A stretch of DNA of 9,817 nt from JBGPIK01 sp041484845 (GTDB taxonomy: Bacteria > Desulfobacterota > Binatia > UBA9968). The stretch spans positions 1-9,817 of the forward strand of contig JBGPIK010000258.1 in NCBI GenBank assembly GCA_041484845.1, in the 5' to 3' direction. This document shows positions 1 to 6,957 of the stretch, piece after piece. A program made the translations under genes and the position numbers. The notes beneath the pieces are model-generated. The model did not search any database. It had not been told where the DNA came from and saw nothing but the letters and a program-made list of their open reading frames with translations. Position 1 is the stretch's first letter. The number at the start of each line of letters is the position of its first letter.

Positions 1-1
1 A

Positions 2-1828
2 GGGTGCAAAGTCTGCGGCCACCAGGGGCAAAAGGTACTCGTGCCTACGGCGGAGATTATCTCGCGGCTCAATACTGCCAGACTGCAATTTGACATTATG
101 AAAGTTCCCGGGGTGATCGTTGCCCGGACGGATTCCCACGTTGCTACGGCGATCGACAGCATCGAAGATGAGCGCGATCATCCGTTCGTTTATGGCGCGA
201 CCAATGCGCGTATTGGTCCCTTCAAGAATGTCAACCTGGCCGCGATAAGAAAATTTTATCAAGCGGGATTCAAGGAAATTAACGGTCATTTGCTTCACCG
301 GATTACAGAGAAGGCCTACAAGGAGGCTGAGGATTGGTTGAAGCAGGAAAAGTTAAATGCACGCATTAGCGAAGGTCTCGATAAGTTAAATAAAGAGGTT
401 GCCGTTCTCGATTCGCTGCGCCACCAGGCACGCCGCAAGGGGGGCGCGCAGCGCGATATTCGTGAACAAGTCGCGGCGTTCGAGTTGATGATCAAGAAGC
501 TAACCGAAGAGACAGTGGATAACGTATTGACGGCGATTCGTCAGGTGTGGGCGGAAAAGGCGGGGCTAAAGACCTATGCCGAGGCTGTGGCGGAGGCTAT
601 ACCGGCGCGCCTGCAAAGTAAGGGTAAGTTATCTCTATCGGTCGAGCAATGGAGAAAATTCGCCAATAGCGTCTCGTACGCGGAAGCGCGCGAGCGCGCC
701 AAGTCACTGGGTATCGAAATATTTTGGGATTGGGATTTGCCCCGAACGCCGGAAGGTTTTTATCAGGTGACCGGCGGACGCGACATGGCTGTTGCTCGGG
801 GATTAGCGATGGCGCCGTTCGCCGACTTAGTGTGGCGCGAGACCGCCAAACCGGACTTGGAGGACGATAGGGTTTGGGCCGATGCTATGCATGCCGTGTA
901 CCCGCATAAAATGCTCGCCTACAATTTGTCGCCTTCGTGGAACTGGGATGCGTGGGGATTCACGGATGACCAGATCCGCAGTTTCGCGACAGAATTGGGA
1001 AAGATGGGGTACGTTTTTAATTTCATCACCTACGGCGGGCATCAAACCGAAGCGCTCATGAACGGTCGGTTGGCTCGGGCATTGAAGGAAGAAGGAGTGC
1101 TCGGCTTCGTTCGGTTGATTCAACGTGCATTGCGCCTCGCCAATGATCCGGCGCAGTATCCGCAAACTTTCGTGGGCGGTGACTGGGCGGACCGGTTCCG
1201 GCGCGCGGCGCGAGGACCATCGCTGACGACTTCCTCCATGGGGGGAAAATCGACCGAAACGCAGCATAGAAAAGCCGTCGAAGTGCCGACCAGCGTGCTC
1301 GAAAGATGGGTGCGCATGTGGGCGCAATATTGGAGCGAGCAAGGCGTGTTCAAGCCGGGGGAGTTTAGCGTCGAGATCAAGGAAAGATGGGCGGGGTCCG
1401 AGGAAATGATGCTCAACGTTTTCGACGACGCGCGTGATAAGATCGCCGAAATCACCTTCCGCGTCGATAAAGACCGGGAGGGAAGGAAGTTCCTGGCCGT
1501 CAAAGATCAGAATACCGTTAAGAAATACCGCAGTCGACGATTGATGTCGTTGATGCATTTTTTCATCTTGCATCGTTACAAGACGGATCTGGTACACTAT
1601 GTGTCTCCAACTCACGATAATCGCCAGTCGGTCCAGCGCATGATTCTCAATGGCGTCTTTCGATGGGCGAGCACGGACGAGCCCAATATCATCGCGATCG
1701 AGGTTGACACCGCTCGTGCGCAGAAAATTTTTGTCAACGACGAGTCGATCAGGCGGTTTATTTCCAAACCGCTGGCGGCAAATGCCGGGCGGACAGGGGG
1801 TGCACCGGTAAGAGCCGCCGCAGGTTAG
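2..1828 (+). CDS. aceA: Isocitrate lyase, long (AceA2/ICL2-like) form, 5' end outside the window
   Basis: Cleaves isocitrate to glyoxylate and succinate, the first step of the glyoxylate shunt, in the cytoplasm. The reading frame is open to the left edge, and its fifth codon in the window is the Cys of a K-V-C-G-H motif, matching the catalytic KKCGH-type signature. A start at the GTG at 41 would remove that motif, so that GTG is an internal Val and the N-terminal part lies upstream. Other family landmarks are ARTD (in-window residues 41-44), the WDWDLPRTPEGFY block, W-R-E-T, and N-L-S-P-S-W-N-W (308-315), equivalent to the usual NxSPSFNW. Residues about 105-190 form a charged, helix-rich insertion, and a long C-terminal region continues to a low-complexity Gly/Ala tail. 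Both features fit the long ICL2-like form rather than the short 430-residue enzyme. A terminator hairpin follows, then malate synthase. Identity is secure; assignment to the ICL2 subtype is inference. Confidence 0.93.
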   Translation, partial: GCKVCGHQGQKVLVPTAEIISRLNTARLQFDIMKVPGVIVARTDSHVATAIDSIEDERDHPFVYGATNARIGPFKNVNLAAIRKFYQAGFKEINGHLLHRITEKAYKEAEDWLKQEKLNARISEGLDKLNKEVAVLDSLRHQARRKGGAQRDIREQVAAFELMIKKLTEETVDNVLTAIRQVWAEKAGLKTYAEAVAEAIPARLQSKGKLSLSVEQWRKFANSVSYAEARERAKSLGIEIFWDWDLPRTPEGFYQVTGGRDMAVARGLAMAPFADLVWRETAKPDLEDDRVWADAMHAVYPHKMLAYNLSPSWNWDAWGFTDDQIRSFATELGKMGYVFNFITYGGHQTEALMNGRLARALKEEGVLGFVRLIQRALRLANDPAQYPQTFVGGDWADRFRRAARGPSLTTSSMGGKSTETQHRKAVEVPTSVLERWVRMWAQYWSEQGVFKPGEFSVEIKERWAGSEEMMLNVFDDARDKIAEITFRVDKDREGRKFLAVKDQNTVKKYRSRRLMSLMHFFILHRYKTDLVHYVSPTHDNRQSVQRMILNGVFRWASTDEPNIIAIEVDTARAQKIFVNDESIRRFISKPLAANAGRTGGAPVRAAAG

Positions 1829-1871
1829 TCAAAGGGGTTTTAGAGAATTTGGGTTGATTGGAAGCGACCGG

Positions 1872-1913
1872 TTTGGGTCGGTCAATTTGTTGTTTGACCG
1901 ACCCAAAGTTTTT
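1872..1913 (+). terminator. Rho-independent terminator after aceA
   Basis: The arms TTTGGGTCGGTCAA (1872-1885) and TTGACCGACCCAAA (1894-1907) are exact reverse complements, giving a 14-bp stem with an 8-nt loop. A G and five Ts (1909-1913) follow directly. It lies 43 bases after the aceA stop codon and has the form of an intrinsic terminator. It would uncouple, or partly attenuate, transcription into the malate synthase gene. The opposite strand has no T run, so it should work only in the plus direction. Confidence 0.8.
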
Positions 1914-1968
1914 CGCGCGTATCGCTGGAATTGGAGCTCGGCGCGTGCGCCGAGCATACGCGCGAAAA
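1910..1968 (+). promoter_or_regulatory. Large two-part hairpin in the glcB leader
   Basis: Outer arms TTTTCGCGCGTAT (1910-1922) and ATACGCGCGAAAA (1956-1968) are exact reverse complements (13 bp). Inside, GCTCGGCGC (1936-1944) and GCGCCGAGC (1947-1955) form a second perfect stem with a tiny loop, stacked directly on the right outer arm. A 13-nt unpaired stretch (1923-1935) is left on the 5' side. The structure begins within the T tract of the preceding terminator and ends seven bases before the glcB ribosome binding site. It could be a second transcription barrier, an RNA-stability element or a regulatory leader. The pairing is read directly; any function is inference. Confidence 0.5.
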
Positions 1969-1974
1969 TCTTAC

Positions 1975-1981
1975 AGAGGAG
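1975..1981 (+). promoter_or_regulatory. Ribosome binding site that fixes the glcB start
   Basis: AGAGGAG sits seven bases before the ATG at 1989 and is the only good Shine-Dalgarno here. It rules out the earlier in-frame ATG at 1854, which would translate straight through the two hairpins and add 45 residues not found in malate synthase G. Confidence 0.8.
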
Positions 1982-1988
1982 AAAAGAT

Positions 1989-4169
1989 ATGGCGAAGTCG
2001 GTAGAAAACGGCGGCCTGATAATCGACGAGAGACTCTATACTCTGGTGCGTGATGAGATTGCGCCGGGCACCGGCGTGGATCCGGAGAGGTTTTGGCATG
2101 CTTTGGGCGAAATCGTCAGAGATCTCGGTCCGAAGAATCGTAAACTTCTGGAAAAACGCGGCGCTTTACAGGGACAAATCGACGCATGGTGTCTCGCCCG
2201 GCGCGGTCAACCCTTCAAGGCGGATGAATACAAGACCTTTCTGACAGAGATCGGTTATCTTGTTTCTGAGGGCGGCGATTTTCAGTTGGAGACGACGAAT
2301 GTAGATCATGAAATCGGCGCGGTCTCGGGCCCGCAGCTTGTGGTTCCGTTGGACAATGCCCGTTACGCTCTCAATGCGGCCAATGCGCGGTGGGGAAGCT
2401 TGTACGACGCGCTCTACGGCACGGATGTTATCCCCGAAGATGACCGGGCGGAGAAGGGGGAGAGTTACAATCCTGTCCGCGGGGCAAAGGTTATCGCCCG
2501 CACCGCGGCGTTCCTGGACGAAGCCATCGGGTTGGCGAGAGGCAAGTTTTCCGATGTAACGCGGTTTTCCGTCAAGGATATCTCAGGCGCAGGGAAGTTG
2601 GTTGCGGCGTTGAAGGACGGCGGTGAAACTTTTCTCGCGGACCCCAAACAATTTGTCGGCTACGCCGAAAAGTACGGTGAATTGGCCAGCGTGTTGCTCA
2701 AAAACAATCAGTTGCACATCGAAATTGAAATCGATCGCCATCATCCCATCGGCGGACTCCACCCGGCAGGAGTAAAAGACGTTATTCTCGAGGCGGCCGT
2801 AACGACGATTGAAGATTGCGAAGATTCCGTCGCTGCGGTGGACGCTGCCGACAAGGTCGCGGTCTATCGCAATTGGAACGGCATCATGAAAGGGGTCCTG
2901 GAAGCGACGTTTGAACGAAACGGTCGCGAAATGACGCGGCGCCTGAATGGCGATAAAGTCTTCACCGCTCCGGACGGCCGTAAGATTACCCTGCACGGCA
3001 GAAGTCTTCTCCTCGTGCGCAATGTCGGCATTCATATGTATACGGATGCGGTCACGAGCAGCGACGGTCGGGAAATCCCCGAAGGCTTTCTCGATGCCAT
3101 GGTCACGGCCTTGGCCGCGCTGCACGATCTAAAGCGGGATACCCGATGCACCAACAGCCGGACCGGCAGCGTTTATATCGTGAAACCCAAGATGCACGGT
3201 CCGGAAGAAGTGGCCGCCACGGTGGAGTTGTTCGAGAGAGTGGAAAACGCGCTTGGCCTGAAACGAAACACCCTCAAGATCGGCATCATGGATGAGGAGC
3301 GGCGGCTTACTGTGAATCTCAAGGAATCCATCCGCGCTGCGCGCGAGCGGGTTGTGTTTATCAATACCGGTTTTCTCGATCGCACCGGCGATGAAATCCA
3401 CACGAGCATGGAGCTCGGCGCCATGCTGCCAAAAAGCGAAATCAAGAGCGCGCCGTGGCTCGGCGCTTATGAAAATCAAAACGTCGACATCGGAATTGAA
3501 ACCGGGCTGGTGGGTAAAGCGCAGATCGGCAAGGGCATGTGGACCATGCCCGACGAAATGCGCAAGATGGTGGAGACCAAGGCGGCGCATCCTCAAGCCG
3601 GCGCCAACACGGCCTGGGTACCATCGCCTACGGCCGCCACATTGCACGCGCTTCATTATCACCAAGTAAACGTGGCAAAGAAACAGGCGGAACTGGCCCG
3701 CAGAAGTCGGGCCGGTCTTGCGGAGATTCTCACGCCGCCTATCCTCAATCGAACGCTGAAGCCGGACGAGATTCAACGCGAACTCGACAACAACGCGCAA
3801 GGGATTCTTGGCTACGTCGTTCGCTGGGTAGATCAAGGAGTCGGTTGCTCAAAAGTTCCGGACATCAACAACGTCGGACTTATGGAAGATCGCGCGACGC
3901 TGCGCATATCCAGCCAGCATATGGCCAATTGGCTGCATCACGGCATCGTCACTGTTGAACAGGTGAGAAAGACCTTTGAGCGAATGGCGGAAGTTGTAGA
4001 CCGGCAGAACAAAGGCGACCCGAACTATCGCAACATGGCCCCTGAGTTTGATAAAAGTCTGGCGTTTCAGGCGGCGCTGGATTTGGTGTTTAAAGGGCGA
4101 GACGCGGAAAATGGCTACACCGAACCGGTGCTGCACGCGCGGCGCAGGCAGGTGAAAGCGAGTCGTTGA
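1989..4169 (+). CDS. glcB: Malate synthase G
   Basis: Condenses glyoxylate with acetyl-CoA to give malate and CoA, the second step of the glyoxylate shunt; a cytoplasmic, Mg-dependent monomer in this family. The product is 726 residues, close to the 723 of the E. coli enzyme, and resembles it end to end. Active-site positions are present: an Arg in VRNVG (about residue 344), the metal-binding Glu in the MDEERR motif (436) and Asp in GFLDRTGDE (464), a Cys in GCSKVPD (620), and the catalytic-base Asp in MEDRATLR (634). The long form with the N-terminal and beta-rich extra domains separates it from the shorter malate synthase A. The start is set by AGAGGAG upstream. It follows aceA in the same direction, but a terminator lies between them, so it may be read partly from its own signals. 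No frameshift or missing key residue was seen. Confidence 0.96.
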   Translation: MAKSVENGGLIIDERLYTLVRDEIAPGTGVDPERFWHALGEIVRDLGPKNRKLLEKRGALQGQIDAWCLARRGQPFKADEYKTFLTEIGYLVSEGGDFQLETTNVDHEIGAVSGPQLVVPLDNARYALNAANARWGSLYDALYGTDVIPEDDRAEKGESYNPVRGAKVIARTAAFLDEAIGLARGKFSDVTRFSVKDISGAGKLVAALKDGGETFLADPKQFVGYAEKYGELASVLLKNNQLHIEIEIDRHHPIGGLHPAGVKDVILEAAVTTIEDCEDSVAAVDAADKVAVYRNWNGIMKGVLEATFERNGREMTRRLNGDKVFTAPDGRKITLHGRSLLLVRNVGIHMYTDAVTSSDGREIPEGFLDAMVTALAALHDLKRDTRCTNSRTGSVYIVKPKMHGPEEVAATVELFERVENALGLKRNTLKIGIMDEERRLTVNLKESIRAARERVVFINTGFLDRTGDEIHTSMELGAMLPKSEIKSAPWLGAYENQNVDIGIETGLVGKAQIGKGMWTMPDEMRKMVETKAAHPQAGANTAWVPSPTAATLHALHYHQVNVAKKQAELARRSRAGLAEILTPPILNRTLKPDEIQRELDNNAQGILGYVVRWVDQGVGCSKVPDINNVGLMEDRATLRISSQHMANWLHHGIVTVEQVRKTFERMAEVVDRQNKGDPNYRNMAPEFDKSLAFQAALDLVFKGRDAENGYTEPVLHARRRQVKASR

Positions 4170-4184
4170 AACTCGCACGCGAGT
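4158..4184. terminator. Overlapping short hairpins between convergent genes (weak terminator candidate)
   Basis: GCGAGT (4158-4163), ACTCGC (4171-4176) and GCGAGT (4179-4184) allow two mutually exclusive 6-bp hairpins over the glcB stop codon and just beyond it. No T tract follows on either strand. The position between two convergent genes suggests transcript ends here, but the sequence alone makes a weak case. Confidence 0.25.
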
Positions 4185-4202
4185 GGCTGTGAACCGGCAC
4201 GG

Positions 4203-5198
4203 TTACACCCGGAAGGTATCGAGAGTTTCCTTGACAAAGAGATCTTCGGTTTCTAGCTGCCTCCGGCTGAGGCCTTGTTCACGGGCATAGCGAAGGAAAG
4301 TCTCAATCGTCTTGCGATTGCGCTCAACGCCGTAAGGCCAAAAATCCTCGCCCATCAGCTCCCGGATCTCTTCCATATGATTTCCGGTCCAAGGCAGAAA
4401 TGAATGGAGGCTATCGTTCTTAAAGGCGGACTCGATGCAGACGGTCTTGGCTTCGAGCAGTGCCTTGAAAAGACTTTGCGCAACCCAGCGATGGCGACGG
4501 TACAGCTCCTCGCGAATGACCATCACGTGCATGATCGGAAAAATGCCGGTCCGGCGAAAATAGTCCGCCTCGGCTTGGCGGGGATTCGCATATAACCGCC
4601 GTATTTGCGGCAATCGTTTTATGTACGGCCCGGGAACTTGCGCGCTCAAAAGCGCGTCAATCTTGCCGGCCATAAGCATGGCGGAGAGATTCTCGCCTTC
4701 CGGTATATTTTCCGCTGTTATCTCGGGCGGCAACTGCAACGGAATTTTTTCCTTGCGGCCTCCCGTTTCCAGCCCGCCGGTAACCCACTTGACGTCTGTG
4801 ACGGCAACGCCGTGTTCATCTTGTAGAATGCCGCGCAGCCAAACCGTTGCGGTCATTTGCCATTCAGGGGCGCCGACTCGTTTCCCCTTCAAGTCCTCCG
4901 GGACGGTAATACCCGCGTTCACGTTGACGTAAGCGGCGGAGTGTCTGAACTTTCGGTAGACGAACGCCGGGATGGCGACAAAGGGGAAATCGCCGCGGGC
5001 TTTGCCGGCGACATAAGTGCCGAAAGACATTTCAGCCGCGTCGAATTCGCAATGAATGCCCATGCGCCAGTGAACCTCGGGAGGTTTGTCGATGCTGACA
5101 AAGTTGATCTCCATGCCTTCGGCGCTCACTGTGCCGTCTCGGAGCGGACGCAGGAGGTCATAATCCCCGCAACCTAAGTCTATTTCCAAAGTTTTCAT
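4203..5198 (-). CDS. 4,5-dihydroxyphthalate decarboxylase-like protein (periplasmic-binding-protein fold, no signal peptide)
   Basis: A 331-residue protein resembling the family annotated as 4,5-dihydroxyphthalate decarboxylase (Pht5-like), which shares its fold with NMT1/SsuA-type solute-binding proteins. Visible family features are the E-M-S-F-G-T-Y stretch near residue 56, a following F-R-H-S-A-A-Y-V-N block, and G-A-P-E-W-Q-M-T-A with a downstream W-L-R-G-I-L (about 110-127). Another is the I-M-H-V-M-V-I-R-E-E segment in the C-terminal half. The N-terminus runs straight into the first strand with no hydrophobic leader, so the protein is probably cytoplasmic and more likely an enzyme or ligand-binding partner than an ABC transporter component. 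GCGAGG lies seven bases before the ATG. It is 21 bases downstream of the carboxyltransferase-like gene and surely cotranscribed with it. The true substrate is unknown; phthalate breakdown is not supported by any neighbour. Confidence 0.75.
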   Translation of the reverse strand: MKTLEIDLGCGDYDLLRPLRDGTVSAEGMEINFVSIDKPPEVHWRMGIHCEFDAAEMSFGTYVAGKARGDFPFVAIPAFVYRKFRHSAAYVNVNAGITVPEDLKGKRVGAPEWQMTATVWLRGILQDEHGVAVTDVKWVTGGLETGGRKEKIPLQLPPEITAENIPEGENLSAMLMAGKIDALLSAQVPGPYIKRLPQIRRLYANPRQAEADYFRRTGIFPIMHVMVIREELYRRHRWVAQSLFKALLEAKTVCIESAFKNDSLHSFLPWTGNHMEEIRELMGEDFWPYGVERNRKTIETFLRYAREQGLSRRQLETEDLFVKETLDTFRV

Positions 5199-5219
5199 AA
5201 ACGAGCCTCGCGAACGGCG

Positions 5220-6731
5220 TTACGACATTGACTTGGGAGCCTCGCCGGAGCGGGCGCTTCGTTTTTCCAGCCGGAGTAAGATTTCGCGTGTCCTGATATA
5301 AACCTGCCGGCGTGTATCTCGCTTTGTAAGGCTATCGATTAACTGCACGATCGAATGCGTAGCGCTGCGGTACTCTTGTGCTGGAGGCGAAGCTTTCATG
5401 GCTTCCACGTCTTGCTTCGACGAGAAATATCTGAGCAAGAGCTCGTCATCAGAAATTTCCCCACCGCCCAGCCGATCCTTGACTTCTTTGAGTGACGGCT
5501 GCGCCGGTTCCCAACTCATAAGTTCCTTGGCGCGAGCGCGCCCGAGTATTTTGTCTTTGACGTTGGGCTCGAGCGCCGTGGCCTCATCATCACCCCAAAA
5601 CCCCAGGGCATATTGAATAACTTCATCGGGGACTTCTTGGTAAGGCTCGCCGGTCATGACATTCAACGTCGCCTGTACGCCCACGAACTGCGAGTACGGC
5701 GTCACCATAATCGGGTATCCGAAGTCAGCGCGCACGCGAGCGATTTCTTCCAAGACTTCGCCCAGCCGATGCCCGATGCCGGCTTTGTCGAGTTGGTAGC
5801 GCAAATTCGAAATCATGCCGCCGGGCACCTGATGGGTCACGTGAACAGCGTCGTACTCCAGAGGAGCGCCGACCGGCAACGCGTCGCTTTTGGCGATACG
5901 GTAGAAGTGTTCCGAAACAGCGACTAATGTTTCTTCGTCGATGCGGGGCTTGTACTTCAACACCCTGAGATTCTTTGCGACGTTGAAAAGGGAAGGATTT
6001 GACGAGGCGTTGGCCAACGGCGGCAGCGCCGTATTGAGTGATCGGATGCCAAGTTCAACTGCGTCGAGACAACACAGCGGTCCCAGGCTGGTGTTGCAAT
6101 GCGTGTGCAGCTCTACCGGTATGCCCTGGCTCTTGTTGAGGATCGCTGGCACGAGCTTGCGCGTCTGCTCGGGGGTTAGCAGTCCGCCCGGGTCTTTAAA
6201 GCAAATACGATAGGGGGCGAGCTGGGCCGCTTCATGGGTTTTTTCGGCGAAATAGTCCACGGTGTGACGCGGCGAAACCGAGAAGATCAGATTGATAATC
6301 GTTCTCAGACCAGCCTTAAATGCGGCCGCAGAAATTTCTCTCCAATAACGACCCGTGTTCGAAGGATCGGAAAGGCGGATCTCTCGAACCCCGTTTGCTG
6401 CCATGCGCTCGAGCCATAGATCCGAAATCGACTTCGGAGTGATTTGAAACGCGGCCATGTACCGGTTTCTTACCGCACGCAATGGTGTTTTCCTGATTTC
6501 ACGCGCCACCCGGCGAATACGTTCCCAAGGATCTTCTTTCAGATCGCGAATCTGCTTTTTGAAGTTCGTCGTGGCAATAATTTCAACCGCCTCGAAACCG
6601 GCGGCGTCTATTTGAGCCGCCACCGGCAGGATCATCGCGGTCCGCATTCCCGTAGCCCAGAGGCTTTCTTGACCATCGCGTAGCGTGGTATCGACAAATC
6701 TGATTTCGGTGTCGGGTGAAACGGTCGGCAT
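5220..6731 (-). CDS. Pyruvate/oxaloacetate carboxyltransferase-like protein (DRE-TIM barrel), no biotin carrier domain
   Basis: A 503-residue protein with an N-terminal HMGL-like TIM barrel followed by a conserved carboxylase-type helical domain, as in pyruvate carboxylase and the oxaloacetate decarboxylase alpha subunit. Metal and catalytic sites visible are DTTLRDG (14-20), the Lys of C-F-K-D-P-G-G (179), which aligns with the carbamylated Lys of pyruvate carboxylase, and the H-T-H metal pair (209, 211). The segment after the first motif reads Q-E-S where pyruvate carboxylase has H-Q-S. The T-S-Q-P-S segment holding the catalytic Thr reads S-S-N-P-S (243-247). The C-terminus ends soon after the helical domain and lacks a biotinyl domain with its MKM lysine, and no carrier gene is in the window. 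It leads a two-gene unit with the decarboxylase-like gene. It may work with a separate biotin carrier, or may have diverged to another lyase or aldolase reaction. Superfamily is clear; exact reaction is not. Confidence 0.8.
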   Translation of the reverse strand: MPTVSPDTEIRFVDTTLRDGQESLWATGMRTAMILPVAAQIDAAGFEAVEIIATTNFKKQIRDLKEDPWERIRRVAREIRKTPLRAVRNRYMAAFQITPKSISDLWLERMAANGVREIRLSDPSNTGRYWREISAAAFKAGLRTIINLIFSVSPRHTVDYFAEKTHEAAQLAPYRICFKDPGGLLTPEQTRKLVPAILNKSQGIPVELHTHCNTSLGPLCCLDAVELGIRSLNTALPPLANASSNPSLFNVAKNLRVLKYKPRIDEETLVAVSEHFYRIAKSDALPVGAPLEYDAVHVTHQVPGGMISNLRYQLDKAGIGHRLGEVLEEIARVRADFGYPIMVTPYSQFVGVQATLNVMTGEPYQEVPDEVIQYALGFWGDDEATALEPNVKDKILGRARAKELMSWEPAQPSLKEVKDRLGGGEISDDELLLRYFSSKQDVEAMKASPPAQEYRSATHSIVQLIDSLTKRDTRRQVYIRTREILLRLEKRSARSGEAPKSMS

Positions 6732-6750
6732 ACTCTAAATGTGCTCACCA

Positions 6751-6779
6751 TTAGTAGTGGAGGCAGAAATAGACGTCAA
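6751..6779 (-). promoter_or_regulatory. Weak candidate promoter for the carboxyltransferase-like operon
   Basis: On the minus strand, TTGACG (6779-6774) matches the -35 consensus at five of six positions. About 17-18 bases later a poor -10 lies around 6756-6750 (TACTAA or ACTAAT). The transcript would start very close to the ATG at 6731, leaving little room for a leader. The only Shine-Dalgarno-like sequence, GGTGAG, is 12 bases from the start. This is a tentative reading. Confidence 0.25.
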
Positions 6780-6896
6780 GCCGTGTGGTGCGACTTTTAT
6801 GAAAAAGAAAATACAGATCATGCGGTCTTTCCACCGGAGCAAGGAATCCAGTTTTCAACCAAACATCGATGCGGGAGCCTTCGTGCGACCGCTCAT

Positions 6897-6925
6897 TTGC
6901 GGAGGGAGCGTGGCTAGTGTATGAG
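6897..6925 (+). promoter_or_regulatory. Weak candidate promoter for the TAXI-like gene
   Basis: TTGCGG (6897-6902), a 17-base spacer and TATGAG (6920-6925) sit at a suitable distance before the GGAGGG ribosome site at 6945-6950. The -35 match is poor (three of six) and the -10 fair (four of six). The rest of the 226-bp divergent gap (6732-6957) shows no convincing gene. Confidence 0.25.
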
Positions 6926-6957
6926 GGAGATAATTTTCTTAGCCGGAGGGCAGAAGT

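Noticed and set aside
827..1615. 262-codon open frame on the minus strand
   Set aside because: It lies wholly antisense to the conserved core of isocitrate lyase and its product shows no recognisable domain; it is a shadow of codon bias.
41..1828. GTG at 41 as the start of isocitrate lyase
   Set aside because: The frame is open upstream to base 2 and encodes the catalytic K-V-C-G-H motif, so the gene starts outside the window.
1854..1988. Longer N-terminus for malate synthase from the ATG at 1854
   Set aside because: It would translate through the terminator and the second hairpin and add residues unlike the family; AGAGGAG before 1989 sets the start.
3129..3836. 235-codon open frame on the minus strand inside glcB
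   Set aside because: Antisense to conserved malate synthase sequence including its active site; no recognisable product.
4203..5198. ABC transporter substrate-binding protein as the name for this gene
   Set aside because: The fold is shared, but there is no signal peptide and no permease or ATPase nearby, and it resembles the decarboxylase-like family more closely.
6739..6924. Small plus-strand frame in the divergent gap, including a Met-Lys-Lys-Lys start at 6799
   Set aside because: No Shine-Dalgarno and no hydrophobic segment after the lysines. It is in the TAXI frame but separated from it by three stops, so it is not a lost signal peptide.
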